DNA of 64,000 nt from assembly GCF_000759025.1 (NCBI RefSeq), contig NZ_JPOS01000035.1:124001-188000 (forward strand), written 5' to 3'. The notes under the pieces are model-generated. The model saw nothing but the letters and a program-made list of their open reading frames with translations, was not told the DNA's origin and did no database searches. The position numbers and the translations under genes were made by a program. Origin of the DNA: Phaeodactylibacter xiamenensis (GTDB lineage: Bacteria > Bacteroidota > Bacteroidia > Chitinophagales > Saprospiraceae). Of the stretch, positions 7,983 through 16,323 are shown in pieces; position 1 is the first letter of the stretch, and every line of letters begins with the position of its first letter.

Positions 7983-10607
7983 TTATTTCACCACCACCTT
8001 CTCCACATAAACCCGCTCGCCCTGCCGGACCTCCAGCAGCACCGTACCTTTAGGCAGGTTGCTCAGGTCCAGGGTTTCATCTGCCTGTCCGTCAAAGCCG
8101 GGGAACGGGCGCTGTAGTAGCTCTTGCCCGGTCAGGCTAAGGATGCGGAGTGTGGTGGGCAACGCTTCGCCTTTAAAACGGACCCGGAGCTCTCCGCTCG
8201 TTGGGTTGGGGGCGACCCGGAACCGCTGTAACTGCAATGGCTGAGATGACAGCCCCCCCTGCGAACCAGGCTGACCAGACTTGGTGTAGATTTCAATTAC
8301 GCCATTTGCAGCGTCCTGACCATACTTCTCAATGGCGGCTTCTCCTTTGAGCACACTGATGCGGTCAATATCATCAGGCTTGATGTCAAACTGTTCTTCA
8401 ATATCTCTAACACCAGGATAAGCTATGCCGTTAAGCACAATCAGTGCCGCCGGGCCATCGGGGTCACTCAGGCGCACTGGCTTTTCCTCTTTTGAAAAGC
8501 CGGTCACCTTGAGCGCATCTTTGTGTGCTACTTCTTCTTCCTTGGTTTCCAGCTCAGGCAGACGGAAGGATACGGGCAGATTGAATTCGACGGTTACCTT
8601 TTTACCGCCCTGCTCGCCGGGCACCCATGTGACTTGTTCCTGCATCAGCCGGGCAATACGGCGTACCTCTTCATCTAACACCGGAGCAACGGAGCGTACT
8701 ATGCTGTATTCCCGAACCTTGCCAGTTGGTGCGATGATCAGCTTGACGACAACAACGCCTTGGGTGCCGGCCGCCCGGGCTTCAGCCGGGTATTTGATGT
8801 TTTGGTAGACGAATTCCAACAAGCGCTTTTGTGCACACTTTTCCCTTGCCTGTGGTTCTTCCAGCTCCTCACAGCCGGGGAAGCGGGGCATTTGCTCCGC
8901 TACTTTGAATGCCTCCCCGTCAGCCGGAGCAACTTCCTGTACTTCTTCGGCTTTGTCCTCCAGTTTAAAACGTATGGGAAGTTGGAGGGCAACGTTCACC
9001 TTGCGCCCACGCTCCACGCCTGGCACCCAGGTGATTTCCTGCTGCATTTGCTGAGCGACGCGCAGGACCTCGGCATCAAGGGCCTCATTGGCAGGGCGGC
9101 TGATGCTGTAATCCTTGATGGCACCATCCTTGCCAATGACCAGCTTAAGCACTGGCATGCCTTCTACCCCGGCTTCTTTGGCGGCTTTGGGGTAGATCAG
9201 GTTTTCGTAAATGTAAAGCATAAGCTCCTGATTGGCGCAGGCCTGCCGCTCTTCTGCATTGGCAATTTCCTCACAGCCCGGGAAGCGGGGCATCTCTTCC
9301 ACAACCTGGAAAACCTCGTCGCCACCATCTGATGCCGGCAGCTTGAATTTGAAGGGCAAGGTCATTTTTGCTGCCACCGCCTGTCCGCTTTCGTCCGTTG
9401 CCGGTACCCAGTCGGGTAGCTGGCGAACGACAGCCACCGCTGCCTGATCAAGCGCCTCTCCGGCACTTTTAAGGACTTTGATGTCCTCAATTGCTCCGCT
9501 TTTACTTACCGTAAATTCGACTACCGCCATGCCTTCCTGTCCGGCTGCTTTGGCTGCTTCCGGGTATTGTAGCTTTTGCTGTATGAATGCCATCAGCTTT
9601 TCAGTGGTGCATTTCTGCTGAGCGGCTTCCAGCGCCAGCGTTTCGCAACCTTTGAATACAGGCTTTGGCCCCTCTTCTTCTGTCAGGGTTGCTTTGGCAG
9701 GAGCTGTGGGCGTAGCGGGCAGGGTGAAGGCGAATGCCAGGGCGGCCAGCAGCGGCAGCGCAAGCGCATACCGCAGGAGTTGATGTCGGTGTGATTTCTT
9801 CTTCGTCATCATTAGAATCCGTTTTTTTAATTGTACGTGTGAAAAATGGTTAGCTAAGGCAATCGCTTGTCCGGATTGCGATTGCCGAATCAACAAATGG
9901 CCGTATGTTGTTTTCTTGGAGTGGTGCAGCACGGCTTCGTCAGCCAGGTATTCGTGCACCGTACGCAGAGAGCGGGTGTAGAGGTAAATGAGCGGGTTGA
10001 ACCAGAACAGCACGCCCAGTATTTCAGCAATCAGAATGTCGAGGCTGTGCCAGCCATCCATGTGGGCTTGTTCATGCCGGATGATTTTTGCCGCATCGGC
10101 TTTGGGGTAGGAGAGTGCCCGGCTCCAGAACAGCAACCGGAAAAAGGAAAATGGAGTGTGTAGGGTAGGGGTGCTGACCAGGGTGTACGTCTGCCGTTTA
10201 TGCTGCTCACTTTTTCGGTACAGCGCATAAATCTGCCACATGCCATAGAGCAGCCGAACGCCTGCTACGGCAACACCAATCCAATAGATCAGGAGCAAAA
10301 CAGACCGCCAGTTGAGCACGGGGGAGCTGCTTTCCGGTGCGGCTGTTTCCGGTGCGGCGGTCACAATGACCTCCAGCTGCTGTACCCCAATGGTGATGGG
10401 CTGCATGTAGTACGCCGCTTGCAGGGCTACTGTAGAGGGAGCCTCGGGCACCGGCCATTCCAGAGCGGGCAAAGCCAGGCTGATGATGAGGGTGAGCATG
10501 AGGTACGCCCGGTTCCAGCTGAAGAAGGTGGTCCGGCTAAGCAACAGTGCATAGAGCAGGAAAAAAATACCCCAGCAAATGCTGACTTGTAGAATATAGG
10601 ATAGCAT
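7983..10607 (-). CDS. BlaR1-like M56 metallopeptidase with three TonB_C repeats, plug-like module and T9SS-type tail
   Basis: An 874-residue chimera. The N-terminal membrane part has hydrophobic segments at about 5-23, 34-47, 101-121 and 190-210 and a gluzincin site HEQAH at 178-182, with a downstream Glu in HEYLADE (218-224). A further helix at about 279-296 is followed by a periplasmic region with three TonB_C-like repeats (about 316-423, 436-549, 571-683; each with a YP.AA..AG..G block). Next come a TonB-receptor plug-like stretch (about 720-778) and a type A sorting-like domain (about 795-874, starting FRVAPNPTSGELRV). In BlaR1 relatives the peptidase responds to an outside signal and leads to inactivation of the partner repressor BlaI, which is encoded 11 bases upstream here. 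A sorting tail on an inner-membrane protein is odd. The inducing signal is unknown. Confidence 0.9.
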   Translation of the reverse strand: MLSYILQVSICWGIFFLLYALLLSRTTFFSWNRAYLMLTLIISLALPALEWPVPEAPSTVALQAAYYMQPITIGVQQLEVIVTAAPETAAPESSSPVLNWRSVLLLIYWIGVAVAGVRLLYGMWQIYALYRKSEQHKRQTYTLVSTPTLHTPFSFFRLLFWSRALSYPKADAAKIIRHEQAHMDGWHSLDILIAEILGVLFWFNPLIYLYTRSLRTVHEYLADEAVLHHSKKTTYGHLLIRQSQSGQAIALANHFSHVQLKKRILMMTKKKSHRHQLLRYALALPLLAALAFAFTLPATPTAPAKATLTEEEGPKPVFKGCETLALEAAQQKCTTEKLMAFIQQKLQYPEAAKAAGQEGMAVVEFTVSKSGAIEDIKVLKSAGEALDQAAVAVVRQLPDWVPATDESGQAVAAKMTLPFKFKLPASDGGDEVFQVVEEMPRFPGCEEIANAEERQACANQELMLYIYENLIYPKAAKEAGVEGMPVLKLVIGKDGAIKDYSISRPANEALDAEVLRVAQQMQQEITWVPGVERGRKVNVALQLPIRFKLEDKAEEVQEVAPADGEAFKVAEQMPRFPGCEELEEPQAREKCAQKRLLEFVYQNIKYPAEARAAGTQGVVVVKLIIAPTGKVREYSIVRSVAPVLDEEVRRIARLMQEQVTWVPGEQGGKKVTVEFNLPVSFRLPELETKEEEVAHKDALKVTGFSKEEKPVRLSDPDGPAALIVLNGIAYPGVRDIEEQFDIKPDDIDRISVLKGEAAIEKYGQDAANGVIEIYTKSGQPGSQGGLSSQPLQLQRFRVAPNPTSGELRVRFKGEALPTTLRILSLTGQELLQRPFPGFDGQADETLDLSNLPKGTVLLEVRQGERVYVEKVVVK

Positions 10608-10618
10608 GATCGTTCGGT

Positions 10619-10990
10619 TTATTCTTCTTCAAGTTTGCCCATCAGGTCGTTGAGCTCCCGCAGGCTGAGGTCTTCCTCCTGCACCAGAAAGGAAACGAGG
10701 CGGTTCATGGAGCCTCCGAAGTAATCTTGCACGAGGGTGCGCACGGACTGCCGGCTGTATTCGTCCTTGGTGACTTTGGGCTCGTACACGAAGGTCCGGC
10801 CATAAGCGGTGTGTTTCAGGAAGTCTTTCTTGTCGTCCAGTATGCGGACCATCGTTGACACGGTGCTGTGGGGTGGCTTTTCCAGCCCCATTTCTTCCAC
10901 CATGTAGTTGCGGATGTCGCTCACCGTGCAAGGTGCAATCTCCCAGATAATCTGCATGATCTCTTCTTCCGCTTTCGTTAGTTTATTCAT
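10619..10990 (-). CDS. BlaI/MecI/CopY-family transcriptional repressor
   Basis: A 123-residue winged-helix repressor. The N-terminal region (MNKLTKAEEEIMQIIWEI, then SDIRNYM and a recognition stretch PPHSTVSTMVRILDDKKDFL) matches the BlaI DNA-binding domain. The C-terminal half (about 85-123) would be the dimerisation and cleavage region. It is the middle gene of a TPR - BlaI - M56 operon with gaps of 6 and 11 bases. It probably represses its own operon through the dyads at 12192-12239 until the M56 partner senses a signal. Confidence 0.94.
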   Translation of the reverse strand: MNKLTKAEEEIMQIIWEIAPCTVSDIRNYMVEEMGLEKPPHSTVSTMVRILDDKKDFLKHTAYGRTFVYEPKVTKDEYSRQSVRTLVQDYFGGSMNRLVSFLVQEEDLSLRELNDLMGKLEEE

Positions 10991-10996
10991 TATGCG

Positions 10997-12160
10997 TTAC
11001 TGTTGAAAGTGTATGATTTCTTTTAATTGCCCGATGCGCTGCTCGGTATAGGCCTGGAACTCCTTATGACCGGTGCCGAGGTAGTCCTGATAGTGGCGCA
11101 GCGCTATACTTTTGTCTTTGAAGTACTGATCGGAAGCCCGTGCCAGGAAAAAATGCGTTTCCACGGGGGCGCCGTAGGAAATAGCGGAGCGGTAGTGGTC
11201 AATAGCGGTACGCAAGTCCCCTTGTTGTTCTGCAAGGTTGCCCAGGTCATTGAAATAGGTCCCTATTTTAGGTGAAATCCCTTTGTCAATGGCTTGCTCA
11301 AAATGAGCCTGACTCTGTTCCATATTACCCAGTTTCCGGTGAACCAGCCCCAGATAGTGGTGCGTATGTTCGGTGTCTTCCTCCCGGTCCACGATTGCCT
11401 GCAAATGTGCGAGCGAAAGCTCCAGACTATCGATGTGCAGATAAGCTACGCCGAGCATCATCTGGTAATATTCGCTGGTATCGCCCTGCACCATAATGCT
11501 TTCAATGGTGGCCGCCACGAGCTCATGGGCTTTTTGTTTGTGGTGCAACCGGGCTTTTGCCTGCAGGAGGGGGATGTTCCGGGCATCCAGTTGTAGCCCT
11601 TTTTCTATCATTTCGGCTGCAAAGCCAAGCTCATCCATAGCCAGGTAAATAGTGGACAGCCGGGTGATGACTTCCGTATCTGCAGGATTCAAGCTGTGAG
11701 CTTTGATAAACTGTTGGAGCGAGTGGATCGCATCCCCCTGATGCAAGGCAATATTCGCTGATTTTTTGTAGTAATAGCTATTGGTGCTGTCAATTTGCGT
11801 AAGCTGGGTAAAGTAGGATTGTGCTTTTCTGTAGTTCCGCTCCCGCTCGTAGATACTGCCCAGAGCACTTAGAGCAGTGGTATGCAGGCTGTCGAGTTTC
11901 AGCACCTCACCATAAAACAGTTTGGCGTCCGGATAGCGGCCAAGCTGTGTGTGGCAATATCCGATCCGGAGCAGATAGGGAATGTGCCCGGGCCGCCTGA
12001 TGTAGCAGGTGCTCAGTTGCTGGAGTGCGCCGTCAAAGTCGTAAGCGGCGATCCGGCGTTCCGCTTCTGCAAAGTATTGCTCCAGCTGAAGGCTGTCCTC
12101 CACTTGTGCAGTCCCAAAGATTGGGAAGAGTAAAATGGCTAAAAATGCTAATAGCTTCAT
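10997..12160 (-). CDS. Secreted TPR-repeat protein, first gene of the BlaI-BlaR1-like operon
   Basis: A 387-residue protein with a signal peptide (MKLLAFLAILLFPIFGTAQ) and TPR-like helical pairs from about residue 30 to 375, for example YAEAERRIAAYDFDGALQQL-type and HTTALSALGSIYERERNYRK-type motifs. It is predicted to be periplasmic, where it could contact the periplasmic tail of the M56 protein encoded downstream; that is inference from the operon and localisation only. The gene starts 26 bases downstream of a TAGATTTG promoter element on the minus strand and ends 6 bases before BlaI. TPR proteins have no enzymatic activity of their own. Confidence 0.88.
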   Translation of the reverse strand: MKLLAFLAILLFPIFGTAQVEDSLQLEQYFAEAERRIAAYDFDGALQQLSTCYIRRPGHIPYLLRIGYCHTQLGRYPDAKLFYGEVLKLDSLHTTALSALGSIYERERNYRKAQSYFTQLTQIDSTNSYYYKKSANIALHQGDAIHSLQQFIKAHSLNPADTEVITRLSTIYLAMDELGFAAEMIEKGLQLDARNIPLLQAKARLHHKQKAHELVAATIESIMVQGDTSEYYQMMLGVAYLHIDSLELSLAHLQAIVDREEDTEHTHHYLGLVHRKLGNMEQSQAHFEQAIDKGISPKIGTYFNDLGNLAEQQGDLRTAIDHYRSAISYGAPVETHFFLARASDQYFKDKSIALRHYQDYLGTGHKEFQAYTEQRIGQLKEIIHFQQ

Positions 12161-12185
12161 GGTATACTTACACTTCTATGGTATA

Positions 12186-12239
12186 CAAATCTATAACGTA
12201 TTTTTTAGTTATAAAAGCTTTTAACTAATTTTTTAGTTA
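12186..12239 (-). promoter_or_regulatory. Promoter with two dyads, probable BlaI operator of the TPR-BlaI-M56 operon
   Basis: On the minus strand, TAGATTTG (complement of 12186-12193) fits the Bacteroidota -7 element TAnnTTTG, with TTTT 19 bases upstream in the -33 position. Two inverted repeats overlie and precede it: TATAAC-N10-GTTATA (12192-12213), filling the spacer between the two boxes, and TAACTAA-TTTT-TTAGTTA (12222-12239). They share a 17-bp direct repeat ATTTTTTAGTTATAAAA (12200-12216 and 12228-12244). Repressor binding here would block polymerase. Assignment to BlaI is inferred from operon autoregulation in the family. Confidence 0.65.
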
Positions 12240-12244
12240 TAAAA

Positions 12245-12442
12245 CGTATTTTACCGTTGTAGATGAGCGAAAAGTATTTTTTGGTGGGAAGGCTGCTTAT
12301 TTTTTGGAAAAAGAATTAATTTTAGAGCAATAAGCAGAGTTGGACAACACTTTAGATAAACATAACACTCACCCAGGTTGGCGTATACAGCGCCACGGAA
12401 CAGTCGGCGACCCATTTTGTCTCATGAAAACCCTCCGCTATC
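12245..12442. other. Remainder of the intergenic region before the WecA-like gene
   Basis: This AT-rich stretch separates the leftward operon from the rightward WecA-like gene. It should hold that gene's promoter, but I see no clear TAnnTTTG element on the plus strand. The short open frames crossing it are not convincing. Confidence 0.5.
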
Positions 12443-13510
12443 ATGTTTATCTTGTTGCTTTGTTTTCTTACCGCATTTGCGATGGCCTATCTGGCTATCC
12501 CGTACATCATTAAGATCGCCCGGGACCGTAATCTTTGCGAGGTACCGGGGGAGCGTAGTTCGCATACCATCAGTACGCCTGCTCTGGGAGGTATTGGTAT
12601 TTTCTGTGGTACGATTTTTTCGGTATTGATGTGGACACCGTTTCAAAACTTTGCCAACTTACAGTATATACTCTGTGCCTTGCTGTTGATGTTTTTGGTT
12701 GGCCTTAAGGATGACCTTGCTCCCATTCTGCCTCAGACTAAATTTGCTGCACAGTTTTTCGCAGCGCTGATCATTGTTTTGCAGGGCAGTATTTATCTGG
12801 AAGGCTGCTACGGGCTCTTTGGGGTGCATGATATTTTGCATGTGAATGTTTTTCGTGCACTGACCATAATTGTGTTTATGCTTATCATCAATGGGTTCAA
12901 CCTGATCGACGGTATCAACGGGCTGGCTGGTAGTCTCGGGACCCTGGCTGCCGGTATGCTGGGGGGCTGGTTTTTCTGGGTCGGGCGTATCGAGCTATCC
13001 ATTTTGTCTTTTGCGATGGTTGGTGCCTGTGTGGCTTTTCTCAAATTTAATTATACGCCCGCCAAAACCTTCATGGGCGATTCCGGGTCCCTTGTCATTG
13101 GCATGACCTGTTCGATTTTGATCACTTCCTTTATTGAGGTCAATTACCAACTGCCTGGTGGTAATCCCTACAAAATAAATAATGGGCCTGTTTTTGCAAT
13201 TAGTGTAGCGATTCTGCCGGTTTTTGATACGGTGCGTGTTTTTCTGACCCGCATTGCCCGCGGGCAGTCTCCTTTTGCGCCCGACCGCCGTCACATTCAC
13301 CATTTGCTCGTTGATTTTGGCTTTAGCCACACGATGACCACGGCTATTCTCACCGGCGTCAGCATTCTTTTCATTACCTTGGTGGTGGTGCTGGACGGAC
13401 TGCTGGGGCTTCATGCACTGCTATTGTTAATCATCAGCCTGGCAAGTGCACTGACGTATTACCTGCACTGGGCCGTAGGGCGCTATCGGGCAAAAAAAAT
13501 GGTATTCTAG
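12443..13510 (+). CDS. WecA/MraY-family polyprenyl-phosphate sugar-1-phosphate transferase
   Basis: A 355-residue integral membrane enzyme with about ten transmembrane helices. It transfers a sugar-1-phosphate from UDP-sugar to undecaprenyl phosphate, the first step of a lipid-linked glycan. Family motifs are GLKDD (about 87-91), NLIDGINGLAG (about 152-162), FMGDSGSL (about 210-217) and the cytoplasmic loop APDRRHIHHLL (about 277-287), which favours WecA/TagO-type over MraY. It faces a polysaccharide export and polymerisation operon 1.3 kb away on the other strand and could supply its lipid-linked precursor. The sugar specificity is not readable. A fluoride channel gene follows after 4 bases. 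Confidence 0.93.
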   Translation: MFILLLCFLTAFAMAYLAIPYIIKIARDRNLCEVPGERSSHTISTPALGGIGIFCGTIFSVLMWTPFQNFANLQYILCALLLMFLVGLKDDLAPILPQTKFAAQFFAALIIVLQGSIYLEGCYGLFGVHDILHVNVFRALTIIVFMLIINGFNLIDGINGLAGSLGTLAAGMLGGWFFWVGRIELSILSFAMVGACVAFLKFNYTPAKTFMGDSGSLVIGMTCSILITSFIEVNYQLPGGNPYKINNGPVFAISVAILPVFDTVRVFLTRIARGQSPFAPDRRHIHHLLVDFGFSHTMTTAILTGVSILFITLVVVLDGLLGLHALLLLIISLASALTYYLHWAVGRYRAKKMVF

Positions 13511-13514
13511 TTTC

Positions 13515-13877
13515 ATGCAGGCAGTATTTTGGGTGTTTCTGGGTGGTGGATTCGGTAGTTTGGCCCGCTTCGGTATTGGCAGGGCGCTGCATTTCTGGAA
13601 CCCTGGCTTCCCCTATGCCACCTTGTTCGCGAATATAGTCAGCTGTATCCTGCTGGGTTATCTGATGGGGCAAGCCCTGCACGGGCGTATCAGTCAGGAA
13701 GGGCAATGGCTGCTCATGACTGGTTTTTGTGGTGGGTTCAGCACGTTCAGCACTTTTTCCGGGGAGTCCTTTAGCCTCCTGCAGAGCGGGCAATATGCTT
13801 ATGCACTGTTAAATCTTGGAGGTAGCCTCCTCCTTGGGTTGATTTGTATATATTTGGGGCTACGCCTTAGCGGATAA
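13515..13877 (+). CDS. crcB: Fluoride ion channel CrcB/FluC
   Basis: A 120-residue four-helix membrane protein that forms dual-topology dimers and lets fluoride leave the cell. The hallmark GFCGGFSTFSTFSGE motif lies at about 70-84, and GSLARFGIGR near residue 14 is also typical. It is a single-gene, homodimer-type version. It starts 4 bases after the WecA-like gene. No fluoride riboswitch can sit in that space and none was seen nearby. Confidence 0.95.
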   Translation: MQAVFWVFLGGGFGSLARFGIGRALHFWNPGFPYATLFANIVSCILLGYLMGQALHGRISQEGQWLLMTGFCGGFSTFSTFSGESFSLLQSGQYAYALLNLGGSLLLGLICIYLGLRLSG

Positions 13878-13897
13878 CCAAATTGCAGTATAACCCT

Positions 13898-14836
13898 ATG
13901 GAGCTTACCCACGAAATCCTGGAACGCCTGGAACAGCTGGAGGAAAAATATTCCGTCATGGGGCAGGATATCCTGTCTTATCTGGACGGTCTATTGTATG
14001 CAGATTACCTCACTTACTGGGATTACATTCATCTCGACACCCTGTTGAGCCTCCAAACACCGGAGACACCCTTTCCTGACGAGAAAATTTTCATTCTTTA
14101 TCATCAGATCACAGAGCTTTACTTCAAGCTTAGCCTGCTTGCTATTGAGCAACTGCTTGATGCGGAAGCGCCCGGGCTTGACTTCTTCAAACGGCAGGTC
14201 ACCCGAGTCAACCGCTACTTCGACAGCCTGGTCAGCTCTTTTGATATTATGGTGGAAGGCATGGACCGGGACGAATTCCTGAAATTCCGGATGAGCCTGC
14301 TGCCTGCGAGCGGCTTTCAGTCGGCACAGTACCGGAAAATCGAGTTGATGAGTACGGATATGTACCGCCTGGTGCACGGCAGCAAACGGGAAGAAGTAGC
14401 CCCGGACAGCCCGGTGGAGGAGTTGTACCAAAGGTTATATTGGAAATCGGGTGCTACCGAACTGGCCACGGGCAAGAAAACCCTCACCCTGAAGCAATTT
14501 GAGCAAAAGTACGCAGAGGAATTTCAGGATCTGGGCAGGGAAATGCGCCACCGCAATCTTTGGCAGGCCTACCTGCGCCTACCGGAGGCTGACCGTCAAG
14601 ACGAAGAACTTAAGCAACTGATGCGCCATTACGACTTTAATATCGAAGTGCGCTGGCCGCTTTCGCATCTGCGCAGTGCGGTACGGTACCTGGATGCTAA
14701 ACCACAGGTGATAGAAGCCACCGGCGGGACCAACTGGCAGGACTATCTGCCGCCCCGCAAGCAGCGCATTATTTTCTTCCCTGACTTGTGGACGGATGAA
14801 GAGCTGGACAATTGGGGCAAGAGTATCCGCTTTTAA
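13898..14836 (+). CDS. Tryptophan 2,3-dioxygenase family protein
   Basis: A 312-residue haem enzyme that would open the indole ring of tryptophan to N-formylkynurenine. ATG 13898 is preferred to the in-frame TTG at 13883. Family features are HQITELYFKL at 69-78 (distal-site His), SLLPASGFQSAQYRKIE at 133-149 and a probable haem-ligand His257 (PLSHLRSAVRYL). The usual GTGGSxG loop is altered to ATGGTNWQDYL (274-284), as seen in divergent members, so substrate preference may differ. No other kynurenine-pathway genes are in the window. Its 3' end overlaps the convergent O-antigen ligase gene by 4 bases. Confidence 0.9.
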   Translation: MELTHEILERLEQLEEKYSVMGQDILSYLDGLLYADYLTYWDYIHLDTLLSLQTPETPFPDEKIFILYHQITELYFKLSLLAIEQLLDAEAPGLDFFKRQVTRVNRYFDSLVSSFDIMVEGMDRDEFLKFRMSLLPASGFQSAQYRKIELMSTDMYRLVHGSKREEVAPDSPVEELYQRLYWKSGATELATGKKTLTLKQFEQKYAEEFQDLGREMRHRNLWQAYLRLPEADRQDEELKQLMRHYDFNIEVRWPLSHLRSAVRYLDAKPQVIEATGGTNWQDYLPPRKQRIIFFPDLWTDEELDNWGKSIRF

Positions 14837-16323
14837 ACCCCTTGCTCTTCCTGCAAACGGCGGCGGTGCTTAAGGTCAAGGTTGACTAAAATAGCGAGGG
14901 ACATAAAGAAAAACGGACCTACCTTATCGGTCTCAATCAAATCATTGATGAGTTGCATCACGGAGATAATAATGATGCACAGCATCGCCATCATGGCAAT
15001 CTGTTTGTCCCGTTTGGTGCGGGCATTGGCGTATATGGCTTCGCCCCGGACCAGTGCATAGAAAATCAATATCAGGAAGAGGAGTAACCCCGGTATGCCC
15101 TGTTCCACGAGGGTCATCAGGTAGTAATTGTGAATGCCGGATCGTTCCGGGTTGTCACTGACATAAGTTGTGAAACTCGTGACGGTATAAGACTTATAGA
15201 AAAAGTAAAAGTTGCCCGGTCCAAACCCGAACAAAGGCTCCGCAGCGGACATATTGAAGCCTGCGACCCACCGGTAGAGGCGCTCCATCGTTGAGATATC
15301 CTCCAGTTCGTAAGTGGCTTGTATCAGGTTGTTGAAATCCTTGTGAGTCACGGTCGTTTCATAGTTGGGCGCATAGTCAAGATAGCGGTTATCGCTGATC
15401 ATATAAACGAGCCCGGCGATACTACCGGCTACAGCCAGAGCCAATACCCACTTTGTCAACCGCCAGCGCAGTATATAGTATGCACCGATCGCTGCCACAA
15501 CAGCTACATAAGCCGCCCGGGTATAGGACAGCTGTATTGCGATCAGAAGCACCGGCAGGCTTAGGGTAATAGCCAAGCGGGCCAGGCTCCCTTTGGGATA
15601 CCATTGCCGCATGAACCATACAAACGGGGTAAATAGCACGATGATTGCAGCGTAGGAAACATGGTTGCGGTAAAACGGAGTGAGCACCCAGTGGATTTCT
15701 GCAAAAGTAAAGCCCTGAGTGGCATGGCGTGCCGTAACGATCAGGATGGTAACGATCAGGGGCGCAAATACAGACCAGAAAAAGCGTTTGAGATCTTGTT
15801 CTGTTTTTAGCATCCGGATTGCCAGGAAGTAGAATGGGGCAATATACCAGAGCTTTCCTGCCAGAAACTTAAAGGATACGACTGGCTGATGGGATAAAAA
15901 AGCACTGATGGCTATCCACCCGATATGAAGGCTCAGCAGCAGGGTAATGGGATGCAGCAGAGGTCTTTTGTCTATGCTGAGCCCCTGCCGGACTAAGAGA
16001 AGGATGCTAACAAGCATGAGCCCCACCATCAGGGGTTCTGTGGGAAGGTCCAGCCCCAAACCATTGGGTAATTGCAGTTCGGTGGAAAGGGGGATGCAGA
16101 TAAGCAGCAGGGTGAACACCGCCCGCACATCCACAATTGTGAGGTACACAATGATACATGCCGCAGGGATGGCAGCCAGGAAGTACCAGGAGCCGGCAAT
16201 GGCTGTAAAGAGCGAAAGCATCATCAGGGCAGCGTAGGCCAGGAAAAACCGTTGTGGTTGTCCTTGCTGTGCCCACCAATGGTGGATTCGGTCTAAGGTG
16301 CTATGTACTCCTTTTGCTTTCAA
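14833..16323 (-). CDS. O-antigen ligase / Wzy-type polymerase
   Basis: A 496-residue membrane protein with about twelve hydrophobic helices and the Wzy_C/RfaL region: a large periplasmic loop around 320-385 containing GFGPGNFYFFYKSY and GIHNYYLMTLVEQGIPGLLL. Such proteins either polymerise or ligate undecaprenyl-linked glycans at the outer face of the inner membrane; the sequence alone does not say which. It is the last gene of the minus-strand polysaccharide operon and starts directly after the Wzz-like stop codon. Translational coupling is therefore likely. Confidence 0.9.
   Translation of the reverse strand: MKAKGVHSTLDRIHHWWAQQGQPQRFFLAYAALMMLSLFTAIAGSWYFLAAIPAACIIVYLTIVDVRAVFTLLLICIPLSTELQLPNGLGLDLPTEPLMVGLMLVSILLLVRQGLSIDKRPLLHPITLLLSLHIGWIAISAFLSHQPVVSFKFLAGKLWYIAPFYFLAIRMLKTEQDLKRFFWSVFAPLIVTILIVTARHATQGFTFAEIHWVLTPFYRNHVSYAAIIVLFTPFVWFMRQWYPKGSLARLAITLSLPVLLIAIQLSYTRAAYVAVVAAIGAYYILRWRLTKWVLALAVAGSIAGLVYMISDNRYLDYAPNYETTVTHKDFNNLIQATYELEDISTMERLYRWVAGFNMSAAEPLFGFGPGNFYFFYKSYTVTSFTTYVSDNPERSGIHNYYLMTLVEQGIPGLLLFLILIFYALVRGEAIYANARTKRDKQIAMMAMLCIIIISVMQLINDLIETDKVGPFFFMSLAILVNLDLKHRRRLQEEQGV

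Noticed and set aside
13400-13520. Fluoride riboswitch before crcB
   Set aside because: The upstream gene ends 4 bases before crcB and no riboswitch-like fold is visible.
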